This document shows, piece by piece, positions 12,580 through 20,849 of a DNA stretch of 60,000 bases. Location of the stretch: positions 911,407,009-911,467,008 of the forward strand of contig NC_081414.1 of the NCBI RefSeq assembly GCF_030272615.1. Reading direction: 5' to 3'. The notes under the pieces are model-generated. The model was not told where the DNA came from, made no database searches, and was given only the letters and a program-made list of their open reading frames with translations. Numbering within the stretch: the first letter of the stretch is position 1; every line of letters begins with the position of its first letter. Made by a program: the position numbers and the translations under genes. Origin of the DNA: Cryptomeria japonica (taxonomy: Eukaryota > Streptophyta > Pinopsida > Cupressales > Cupressaceae).

Positions 12580-13130
12580 TTAAAATATTGCAAATTAAAT
12601 CCCAAAATAAGCCTCCAAGGGAAAATCGATATAGGTTGGGATTGAAAAATCCCTTCAAAAATCATTAAAATGTCAAAATTTGCCCTATAAGGGAAATTCA
12701 ACCCATGCTTGGATAAAAATCCATGCATAACTTCATCAAAATGCACACAAAAACCTCCCAGGGGAAAATCAATATGAGCTTGGACAAAAAATCCAGACAA
12801 AAATCCACTCTATTTGTACAAAATTACCCCCAGGGGAAATTCGATATTAGTCTGGACAAAAATCCACACTCAAAACTCACTTAACTTGGAAAAAACCTCC
12901 CTAGTGGAATTTCGACCTCAGTCTGGATAAAAATCCATACAAAAATCCTTACAAATGCTCTTAGGGGAAATTCGATCCCTGTCCGGATAAAAATCCGGAC
13001 AAGAACCCTCACTTAGTTGTCACAAAAATCCTAGTGGAAAATCGACCCAGGCATGGAATTATCCTTGCATTCCAGTCGGCACTCCAGTCCGCACTCCCAG
13101 GGGAAATTCGATGGTAGTCTGGATAAATCC
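12580..13130 (-). repeat. Hairpin repeat array of element B
   Basis: About eight units of 60-70 bp each contain a version of AGGGGAAATTCGAT followed by a short inverted repeat around an A-rich loop. The unit at 12981-13000 is a perfect hairpin, GTCCGGATAAAAATCCGGAC. Others, such as the one near 12780 with arms GCTTGGA/TCCAGAC, keep most of the pairing with different bases in the arms. It occupies the same place, upstream of the first TATA box, as the unrelated arrays of A and C. Confidence 0.65.
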
Positions 13131-13905
13131 TGACACCATGGTGAGGGTGAAGTTGGATCATCTTAGGCACCTTTACTTAGACAAGGGCGGACTTTCTCAA
13201 CTTCATGACCCATTGCTATCACCTCCAAGACGAACTTCATGAATTTCAAGAACCAAGGAGGGCGGAGTTCAAGAAATCCACGCACCATGAGATCAAAACT
13301 TCGAATCTTCATAACTTGAACAATACTCCACGGATTGCCTTGAAATTTGAAAACCATACTTCAATCATCTCTTGAATTCCTCATGATCCCTAAAATTTAG
13401 GAATTTGGCTTTTTCGAACAAAACTTGAATTTTGTAGGAATTTGTTGATCATTTCTAGTGTAACTTAGAGTTGACAGTGCAAACCCTAAATCCCTTTTCC
13501 AAAAATAGAAAAAACAAGCATCCCTAAAAAATAGGAAAATCTTTCTAAAAATAGCCATTTCGGGGATGGTGCTTAAAGTGCCAAAAACAAAACTTCCTAA
13601 AAAATAGGAAAAGCAAAAAAAGGTGAAACTTTCCAAAAATAGAAAGTTGTCCAAATCCATTCAAATCAATTGCAATCTTCGTCCTTCGGCCTTTCTAGGT
13701 ACTCTGACGACGTCTAGACTTTGTTCTGACCATGGTTTGCACAAACTGACTCTTGACTTCCAAAACTCAAACCGTTCAAAAATGACAAAATTGGCAATAC
13801 TGATGCCGGAAGGTCACAAGGCTCTAACAAAAACTGTAGAAAGCAAAAAAAGGGAGGGTCGTCATAATCAATGGGGCGATGTGCGAAAAAAGTTACAAGA
13901 CGACC

Positions 13906-14430
13906 CAGAAAGACCCTATACGTGGAGAACAACCATGAAAAACATCTATAGATTGAACACCGTCGCGTAGAAAATAAAATCGACAGAAATTGCACGGGTC
14001 ATAGATGAACAGGTCGTACAGACCGCAAAACTGAAGAAGATAGACGAAAATGTGTGAAAATTTTTGTGCCTACCACTCATCACCCAAAAACCAAGAAAAA
14101 ACGCGAGTCATAAGAAATGATGCCACGGACACATAAAGCCCTTTGTGCAAGTAGCAAAATGGTGCCAAAAGTCTCAGATGCAAAATGCGGGCAGAAAATG
14201 CCCAAAAAAGTGGATGTGTGGGTAGAAAAACATAGAAATGGTGCCTTTGGAGAGAAACCCTCGAAAATTTTCGCCAAAAACCAATGATGAAATACGTAGA
14301 AAGAAACCTCTTCGAAAATGTACTAACAATTTTTTTCATAAAAAAATGAAAAAAATTCTAGAAAGAATTCCAAGTAGAAGTCTTGATTTCTTTTAAATTT
14401 TTTTGCCAAACTCTAAAAACCCCACGACCC
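13906..14430 (-). other. Leader of element X, continuing beyond insertion A
   Basis: No gene is supported. The minus strand is rich in GGGTTTT, TTTTTGG and AAATTTT runs like those at 3130-4049, and it directly follows the primer site at 14431-14442. Overlapping frames of 65-115 codons on both strands show no recognisable domain. Confidence 0.4.
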
Positions 14431-14442
14431 GCTCTCATACCA
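14431..14442 (-). promoter_or_regulatory. Primer-binding site of element X (initiator Met tRNA)
   Basis: The minus strand reads TGGTATGAGAGC, one mismatch from the TGGTATCAGAGC used at 29665 and 42994. It marks the end of X's 5' LTR, whose last bases (CATTTACCATTGCA) lie just right of it and continue beyond the hAT insertion at 19020. Confidence 0.6.
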
Positions 14443-14920
14443 TGCAATGGTAAATGCAAAGTTCCCAAACTCAGACTCGACTCTGACTCGGCAAGGCTGA
14501 CTTAGCTCGTGACTCGGCTCGGACTCGGCAATGACTTGGGAAAATAAGAAAACCCTTGAAATTTAGAGATTTTTAACGATTTAAAACTTGTTTCATACAC
14601 CCATTATTGAATTAATTTTAAAGACACTATAACATCATCAAATAGAAGCTAATTTGATCACATACATAAACATACATCCATCACATGCGTAGAAATGTAA
14701 ATTGTAGCTGAAGGAATTAGAAAACATAGATATATAGAGTTATAAATGTCGTCCAATGTATATAAAATCCATGACTTCAAATCTTCCCAAAAATATATGT
14801 AATTGTAAAGTGTAAACAAAAACAAGTCTATGGCTCAGGCTCAGGCTCAGCCTCGTCTATCTGCCTCCTAGAAAGGCGTCTAAGGTAGGTCCTGGATGAC
14901 TGAGTAGCCATAGTCTCTGC

Positions 14921-14999
14921 CTATGATGTGCCAGTCTGAGTAGCCATAGGTGTTGTGCCTGATCGTGCTCTATCCTCCTCCTTTGCCATAGCCACAGCC
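14921..14999 (-). pseudogene. hAT transposase, C-terminal tail (beyond insertion C)
   Basis: On the minus strand this encodes about 25 residues (AMAKEEDRARSGTTPMATQTGTS) ending in TGA at 14921-14923. It continues the frame of 18383-18726 across element C: the interrupted run there ends in an Ala/Val codon next to the duplicated CAGCC. The extreme C-termini of hAT proteins are poorly conserved, so this part is assigned by continuity only. Confidence 0.6.
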
Positions 15000-15419
15000 T
15001 GTTGTGACGTTTTCACACATCGCCCCATTGCAAATGGGGACCCATGTTTTTTTTGCTTTTTAGGGTTTGTTTTTTGGTCTTTTAGGGTTTTGTTAGTTGG
15101 CTTTTGCATTTTTGAGTGCTGTCGGGGAGATCAATAGGATAGCAAGTCTGGCTTGAGTGAAGTCTTGATTCTGAAAATTTGGCTAAGTCTGGAACGTCCT
15201 GATCCTGAAATTTGACTAAGTCTGGAAACTGAAAAACCTCAAAAAACTAGATTTTGCAATATAACTCCTGGAGATCTGAAACCACTCTCAAACATCCTGA
15301 AAGTATATATGGAATATAACTTAAAGTATAAGAAGGAAATGTCACTTATACTTAAATGTTATATTCCATTAAAATTGTCCTGATAGAGAGTTCGAAAAGT
15401 CAAATTTCGCTCCTGACCT

Positions 15420-16012
15420 TCACTGAGGTTCCAGAGCGAAAAGCGCTCCTGTCCCTCTCCAAGGGTCCAAGGCGAATCGCTCATGTCCCTCACCAAGGGT
15501 CCAGAGCGAAAAAGCTTAGTGGAGTCATTGCTGACCTTGTTTGGACAAATTGAGACATCAAAGGCATGAAGGAGGACGTAATCAACCCATTGAAGATAGT
15601 TTTGAAAGTTAACAAGGCATAAATGAGCTCATAAAGGCCAGGGCGCTCCTGTCCCTCTCCAAGGGACCAGAGCGATTTTCCCTCAAGACAAGTTTTTGGC
15701 AAAAGGAAGGCAAGTTTCGCGTTTGAGGTGGGTGAAGGAAGACGCAATCGATCCGTTGAAGATAATTTTCGAAGCTAGCAAAACACAAGTGAGCTTATAA
15801 ATGCAAAATCGCTCCTGTCCCTCTCCCAGAGACCAGGGCGAAAATGGTTCTAAGGAGCATTCGTTCCAAAAATTGAATAGATCAAACTCAAGGTTTCAAG
15901 TAAAATGCCATTTTGGACGTCCAGGATGAAGTGTTGAATGTGAAAAACAAGAATTGCAAGGCTAAAGTGTAAGGGCGCTCATGTCCCTCTCCCAAGGACC
16001 AGAGCGATCTTG
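15420..16012 (+). repeat. GCTCCTGTCCCT tandem array of element C
   Basis: Units of GCTCNTGTCCCTCNCC-AAGG-CCAGAGCGA start at 15445, 15479, 15645, 15812 and 15977. The last four are 165-167 bp apart, and the intervening DNA (for example GACGYAATCRAYCCRTTGAAGATA in two units) is also repeated, so this is a tandem repeat of about 166 bp. Each core can fold through CGCTC/GAGCG and CCCT/AGGG arms. Confidence 0.7.
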
Positions 16013-16341
16013 TTGATGTCCATTATCTTGCCATGCCTAGGCGCCAATATCATCTATGACACATTAAATGCCAATTTCGATAAAACCTTGAAATATTTTT
16101 GAAATTAAATTGACATTTAATAAGTGCGCAAAACATTTAGTAATTAATTTATGCCTTTAAAAAAATCAAAATTTTAATTATAAAGGCATTTAAAATTAAT
16201 TATTAAATTAAAATTCAAAATTGGGGCGCTTGGGGTATTATTTAATGTTTTTATAAAGTCGGCCTTCTCCTTTTATTAATTTTGTTTATTTTTGGTTCTA
16301 TTTTACCAAGTCGGCCGATGGATAATGAAATGGTGAGCGCC

Positions 16342-16349
16342 TATATAAG
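16342..16349 (+). promoter_or_regulatory. First TATA box of element C
   Basis: GCGCCTATATAAGAGAGG stands between the array and the intron-like stretch. The following about 60 bp (ATTCACTCATCATTTCAAATG) resemble the sequence downstream of A's first box (TTCATTTCTTTCATTTCAAC on the minus strand near 6050), supporting a shared transcription start. Confidence 0.5.
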
Positions 16350-16899
16350 AGAGGTGTGTTGAGCAATTTTAATCCATCATTCACTCATCATTTCAAATGC
16401 GATTTGGAGGAGCAAGGAAGGAGGTGCGAAATCTGGCTTGTGTGGAGCAAATTTCTACCAAGTGTGGAGACTAAGGAAGGCGAAATTCATCTTGAAGGCC
16501 ATTGGAGAGGCGTATTTCTTGCTAGATTGGAGGATAATTTCCAGATTTTTGAAGACATTTGAAGGCAAATTTCTAGATCTTGAAGAGGCTAGTGGAAGAT
16601 GGAGTTCTTTTCCAAGCTAAAGGGGGCGCATTTTGCTAAAGGGAGTCTTGATCTACATTTTGCCTAGCGAATTCTCCTATTTTTGCATCATTTTTTAAGA
16701 ATTAATTCCCGAGTGGAGGTATGGCGTAATCACCTTGGCACCATTTTTGAAGATTTAAATTTTGCTTTGAAAATCCTAAATTAGGAAATGATAACTCAAG
16801 ACTTATCATGAGGTTTCCTAAATTAAAATCTTGAATCTTCCTTTTAAAGTTTAATTTTTAGATTTCAAGATATATCACTAATTTTGAAATGTTGTGTAG

Positions 16900-17370
16900 G
16901 TATCAAGATGGCGACTCCCAAACTCGAAGGATCTACAAGTCGGAAGGCTCTCATCAAGGAAAATCAAGCCAGATCAAGGACGGTCTCATCAAGGACGATC
17001 AAGCAAGGACAAGGGCGACCTCCTCCAGTCTAGCATTGACAAGGACGACCTTCTTCGATCCAGCATCATCAAGATAAGGGCGACCTCTTCCAATCCAGCA
17101 TTCCAAGGCGAGGTACATCATCATCCTGCAAATCAAGGACACAAGAAGTCAGAGCAAAGGGTTCGTTGAAGAAGCAGATAGTTCCAGATGAATTAATTAA
17201 AGCTAGCTTCTCAACAACATCAAGTTGAATATTTACCAAGTTACAAGTGTCAGATGAGGTGGCATCCCAGTCATCACTCCTCCAGTCAGTGTGGTCCACC
17301 TCAGCACGTCCAGATTCAATGTACCTAACTCATGGAAGGTGGCACAAACTCCGATGTACCTACCTCAGCT
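16900..17370 (+). other. Exon-like block of element C after a 3' splice-like site
   Basis: GAAATGTTGTGTAG at 16886-16899 resembles a 3' splice site. It is followed by GTATCAAGATGG and a purine-rich stretch with CAAGG/GGACGATC repeats (16960-17110). From 17215 to 17350 it aligns with D (1050-1195) and A (about 5130-5030, minus). A short frame from the ATG at 16908 soon stops, so if this was coding it has decayed. In B, the 1,030-codon frame occupies the corresponding place. Confidence 0.4.
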
Positions 17371-17544
17371 ATCCATTGGTGGAATTTTCTAGAGAGGACA
17401 TGTGTCCAAGCAATACAATTTTATCATTGGTCAAGCATTAAATGTTATGTAATGGTTGTAACAAACCCTAATTAGGGTTTTCATTGTTGAATCTTGGCCA
17501 TTGATCTCGAATTGATCTAAGCCATCGAATTGTATTGAGGGCAC

Positions 17545-17552
17545 TATATAAG
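17545..17552 (+). promoter_or_regulatory. Second TATA box of element C
   Basis: GGGCACTATATAAGCCC lies 75 bp downstream of CCCTAATTAGGG, in the position conserved in A and B. By LTR logic this box would start the genomic transcript (R region), and the 830 bp after it are R-U5. Confidence 0.55.
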
Positions 17553-18382
17553 CCCTGGCATTTCATTTTGTAAAGGAGTTAGAATAGTTGGAATATAGTT
17601 GGAAGCAATTAGAGTAGAGTAGAGAGAGAAGGCAAAGATTGTTGCCAAGATATTGTTGTAAAAGACTTGTAACATCATTGAAGAAATGGTGAAATTTATG
17701 GGTCGATTCGACAATTTGCATGGTCTTTATACTTCTCGTATTTGATTTCATGTTATTAGATGAGTGGAAGAAATGTGCTTGATTGATGGTGAAATTCGTA
17801 TATCCATACTACTAGCAGTTTGTTGATTGCAGACTTGCCTTGTGTAGTCAACTGGAATCATTCAGCTTAAGCTTAACTTCAATTGTCGCTTCTTCATTGA
17901 TATGCATCAACCTGATGGTGTCTATGCCTGCAGTGATGATTTGAACATCATAAAGCTTTCCTTCGAAGATCGCACTAGCCTTGTAGAGATGGTCCTGTGA
18001 TGTCAAAACAAGACTTAGTTAGAATTTCATCAAAGATTAATCATTGCTCTTACACTCTTAGTGTTAGGATTAGATCCTTTCCTCGCCCTCATCTTTTTTC
18101 CTTTTTTCAAATCAAAGCTAGTGAAATCCTGTGTTCCAGCAATATTCAAAGCAAATCAGAAGTTCAAGCATCAAGTGTAAGTCCCCTTGTGATTCCAGCA
18201 AATCACATCATACCACAAAGAGCTTATCCACACGTAGAGACCCTACATACAAGAACCTTGAAGTTATCCCGATTGATCCTTTTCGCGACATCTTCAGCAT
18301 TCGGAGGCTTTACTCAAGAGAGGATAAGGTACCTTTAGGTATTTTATTCTGTGTTTGATAGTGTACAAAATACACGTCAACA

Positions 18383-18726
18383 CAGCCCCAGCCTCTCTGT
18401 CTGCCGGGTCAACCCACTCAAGGTCCTCATCAGTGAAGACTGGATTGGTGGACTCAGTGAGCCAATCGGACTCGAGGTCGACTTCCTCTAGAGTGATCGG
18501 AGAGGACTCAGAGTCCAAAATCTGTCTGGTCCTGAGGCGGAGGTTGTAATGAACAAAGACTAGATCATTCAACCTCTCCACAGACAATCTATTTTGCCTC
18601 TTCGAGTGGATGTGCTCGAACATGCTCCAGTTGCGCTCACATCCAAAAGCGCTGGATGGCTGGCTCAATATGCAAATGGCAATTTTTTGAAGGTTTGGGG
18701 TTGAAGGCCCAAACATTTGCCACCAT
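18383..18726 (-). pseudogene. hAT transposase, C-terminal dimerisation exon
   Basis: The minus strand reads from a splice-like acceptor (CTTATCTCAAATAG) into a frame with the hAT family dimerisation signature: WWQMFG, then ILSQPSSAFGCERNWS, HSKRQNRLS and LNDLVFVHYNLRLR, followed by an acidic tail. In working hAT enzymes this C-terminal domain mediates oligomerisation, and the catalytic DDE residues lie upstream; those exons are absent here. The frame is cut at 18382 by element C and resumes at 14999. Only about 165 bp of intron-like DNA separate it from the right subterminal repeats, showing the internal deletion. Confidence 0.8.
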
Positions 18727-19019
18727 CTATTTGAGATAAGGAAAAGAAAAAAACATTAATGTCTTCCACTCATAAAAGTGAATGCCAATCCCTTTTAGGG
18801 TTATAAGAAAGGGAAATGGCATAAAAAATCATTAAAAAATATTATATTTTTTTTTTTTTTTGACTGCACTTTTTTAAGTGATGCCGACCGGGTCACAACC
18901 CTCGGACTCGGCGAGTCACGCCTCTTGACCCGTCCAAGCTTGGGTCAGGGTCACTATGACCCGACAGGGGTCATCCGGTCTGCTGACTCGCATGACTTGC
19001 CGCGAATCACAGAACTCTG

Positions 19020-19135
19020 GGTAAATGTATATTCAATAAAGAAAAACGGAGTTACATATATAGGTAATTACATTACGATGTTTTTAGAAGAAACAAACAT
19101 AAACAGAAGTCAAAATTAGTAACTACCTAAACTAA
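19020..19135 (-). mobile_element. LTR fragment of element X (right of the hAT)
   Basis: The minus strand carries an LTR-promoter-like sequence with ACCTATATATGTAACTCC near 19065-19048 and ends in CTTTATTGAATATACATTTACC at the hAT duplication. The remaining bases to the primer site are 14443-14448. The LTR start is not defined, and the length is probably only 100-200 bp. Confidence 0.4.
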
Positions 19136-19139
19136 CTCA

Positions 19140-20172
19140 GATGACCATTAGAGAAACATTACATTATTTTAATATGTTTTGGTTAGCCCACATAAATCAA
19201 TACGAATGAGTTCCAAAGATTTAGATGTAGAATATTCATTTTTCTTGAAACTTACCCTCGTTTTCTTCGCATATTGACATTATTTGTAAACGTTATTTAA
19301 TGGCTTTGAAATTTTTGGCATATATCTCACTACTGGCTTGTTGCTGATTTTGACAAGATTGTCAAAGTTTATGAGTCTTATCCTTTTATCCCATAGCCAA
19401 CTCCCATCTTCTTTTCCCAAATAGCACTTTTCTCTTTTGGTTTCACTAAGGATGGAGAGATTATTGGTTGTTCTACTTGCATCTACTATCAATTTCCCTT
19501 CCTTTTTGAAGTCACATCCTTCAACATGAAATGTGAGAGTGTTCCCTTGGTCACACATTTGATTCACACTTAGGAGATTGTGCTTCAATCCTTCAACATA
19601 TAGAACATTCTCCATTTTTGGTTCTTCCATTGTCCAGGCTAAGAGTTCCTTTCCCAGCTATCTTTGTCGTAGCATTGTTGCCAAATTTCACTGTTCCTCC
19701 ATTCACATTCTTCAAGGTGAGAAATTTACACTTGTCACTAGTCATGTGGCTGGAGTAACCATTGTCAATATACCATTGGTCTCTTTTATTTTGAGGATGT
19801 AAGACAATTTGCACAAGCATGGATTTTTTGTTTTATTTCCATATCTTTGTATTTTCTTCCTTTTGTTTTACCATGGTATCCTCCTTATACTATTTGTGAG
19901 GATCTACAAAAGCGTGTTGTGTGCCCAAAATTATTGCACTTATAGCATATATTATTGTAGTCTACTAGAGGGGCAAAAGAATTGTAGTTTCTATTTACTA
20001 TTCCATAAGAATTTCCACTTTTTTTCCGTGAAACATTATATATTTTGTGGTTCCTATATCCAATTGCCTTTTGACCCAACTTATTTATTGCAAACATTCT
20101 ACAATCTATTGCTTTGTGACCAAATTGATTGTAGCAAAACCAATAACCAAAGAAAACAGTTTGGAACCTAGC
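19140..20172 (-). pseudogene. Ty1/Copia gag-protease-integrase relic
   Basis: The minus strand encodes, in order, two zinc-knuckle-like segments (CYNQFGHKAIDC and CYKCNNFGHTTRFC, about 20120-19890), a retropepsin region with WYIDNGYSSHM (about 19775; the usual D-S/T-G is D-N-G here), a GAG-pre-integrase segment with LWDKRIRLINFDNL (about 19390), and the start of integrase (SLELIRIDLCG, about 19215-19180, in another frame). At least two frameshifts separate these parts, and RT and RNase H are missing. It is an old 5'- and 3'-truncated Copia copy abutting the LTR-like region that begins near 20173. Confidence 0.75.
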
Positions 20173-20289
20173 TGTTGTCATTTTATGACACCCTTGGTCC
20201 ATCAGTAAGAACTGATCAGAGATACGATCCATGGACCAGCACTGCCCTAGTTGATCAAGGAGAAAGCAGAAGAATCATGAAGTGTAAGG

Positions 20290-20849
20290 TGTTGCCTTGT
20301 CCGGAGAAAGTTCCTCCCTTGGCCTTTTCTTCCTTCCCTAGAACTCCGGAACCCCGAGGTTCCAAAGTTCCTTCTCTTTGCCTTCTCTTGTTTTCCTTCT
20401 CCAAAACTTCGGAACCCCCTCCTCGTTTCCTTTCTTTTCCAGGAACTTCGAAACCCGAGTTTTCGAAGTTCCTCTCTTTCTTTCCTCGGAACTCTGGAAC
20501 CTCGAGGTTCCAAAGTTCCTTTCTCTTCTTCTTCCCTTCCCCGGAACTTCGGAACCCCGAAGTTCTGAAGTTCCTTTGCTAAGTCCTGCCTTTTCCTTGC
20601 CTCCTTTTCAGTTCCCCAGAACTCTGGAACCCCGAGGTTCCGAAGTTCCTTTCCCTTGCCTTCTCTGGAACTCCGGAACCCCGAGGTTCCAAAGGTCCCT
20701 CCTAGCCTTTCTTCCTTTCTTTCTCTGGAACTTCGGAACCCCGAGGTTCCGAAGTTCTCTTCCTTTGCTTCCCTTATTCTTTCCAGGAACTCCATAACCC
20801 CGAGGTTCCGAAGTTCCTTCCTTGGCCCTTTTTCTCAATTCTCCGGAAC
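20290..20849 (+). repeat. GGAAC palindrome array, left part
   Basis: About ten units, 48-75 bp apart, alternate a palindrome with pyrimidine-rich spacers (TTCCTTTCTTCC-like). The cleanest, 20728-20759, has 14-bp arms GGAACTTCGGAACC / GGTTCCGAAGTTCT around CCGA. Neighbouring units differ in the arms but mostly keep self-complementarity (CTTCGG, CTCCGG, CTCTGG versions). Long frames on both strands here are translations of the repeat. The last unit is cut after GGAAC at 20849 by an insertion and continues at 22974. Confidence 0.8.

Larger units (their letters stand above)
6845..13150 (-). mobile_element. LTR-like element B (minus) carrying a long reading frame
   Basis: The minus-strand end at 6845 (ACACATCAACA) matches the end of C (ACACGTCAACA at 18382), and the preceding 950 bp align with A and C. 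The far end lies between about 13130 and 13180, because GGGCGGAC units of A resume at 13183. I could not find a matching duplication for the ATACC at 6840-6844, so that boundary is approximate. Order on the minus strand: a hairpin array (13130-12580), first TATA box 12446-12439, a repetitive intron-like stretch (about 12300-10970), a decayed frame of about 1,030 codons (10915-7828), a CCCTAATTAGGG-like motif near 7750, second TATA box 7669-7661, LTR end. It is about 3 kb longer than A or C because of the coding block. Confidence 0.65.
4055..13900 (-). mobile_element. LTR-like insertion A (minus), split by nested copy B
   Basis: The insertion is flanked by a perfect 5-bp duplication, CGACC, at 4050-4054 and 13901-13905. 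Read on the minus strand it starts near 13900 with a sequence matching the start of element C (both contain CACATCGCCCCATTG), and ends at 4055 in a block aligning with the last 60 bp of C. Its termini have decayed from TG...CA to TC...TA. Without B it is about 3.5 kb, close to the 3.4 kb of C, so it is probably a solo LTR. In order on the minus strand it has a GGGCGGACTT array (13285-13180 and 6810-6380), a TATA-like box near 6080, an intron-like stretch ending TTGGTTTTGCAG near 5560, an exon-like block, the CCCTAATTAGGG motif near 4905, and a second TATA box. Confidence 0.75.
15000..18382 (+). mobile_element. Solo-LTR-like element C (3.4 kb)
   Basis: It is flanked by a perfect CAGCC duplication (14995-14999 and 18383-18387), begins TGTTGTGACG and ends GTCAACA. 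No terminal direct repeats, primer site or gag-pol are present, so it behaves like a solo LTR. Order: family start containing CACATCGCCCCATTG; an inverted repeat near 15320-15355; a GCTCCTGTCCCT array (15420-16012); AT-rich DNA; first TATA box 16342; intron-like stretch ending TTGTGTAG at 16899; purine-rich exon-like block; CCCTAATTAGGG near 17470; second TATA box 17545; a downstream 830 bp aligning with A and B. It interrupts the last coding exon of the hAT. Confidence 0.85.
14457..19019 (-). mobile_element. hAT transposon, internally deleted, split by element C
   Basis: A perfect 8-bp duplication, GGTAAATG, flanks the element at 14449-14456 and 19020-19027, as expected for hAT integration. 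The ends are imperfect inverted repeats, CAAAGTTCCCAAACTC on the left and CAGAGTTCTGTGATTC on the right (reverse complement). Both subterminal zones (14470-14535 and 18890-19010) are rich in GACTCGGC/GAGTC repeats. Without element C (3,383 bp) it is about 1.2 kb. Only the last transposase exon survives, so it is non-autonomous. It lies in the LTR of element X, just before the primer site. Confidence 0.85.

Noticed and set aside
12580-13130. Regularly spaced repeats as a possible CRISPR array
   Set aside because: The units are degenerate hairpins with no constant-length unique spacers, in a plant retroelement; no cas genes.
6840-13327. Target duplication for element B using ATACC/ATACT near 13323
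   Set aside because: It needs one mismatch and a start unlike the rest of the family, and would place A's GGGCGGAC units inside B.
20247-20838. Long frames on both strands coding GTSGFRSSRE or PEPRGSEVP-type repeats
   Set aside because: They are translations of the GGAAC palindrome array in several frames; no start context or domain.
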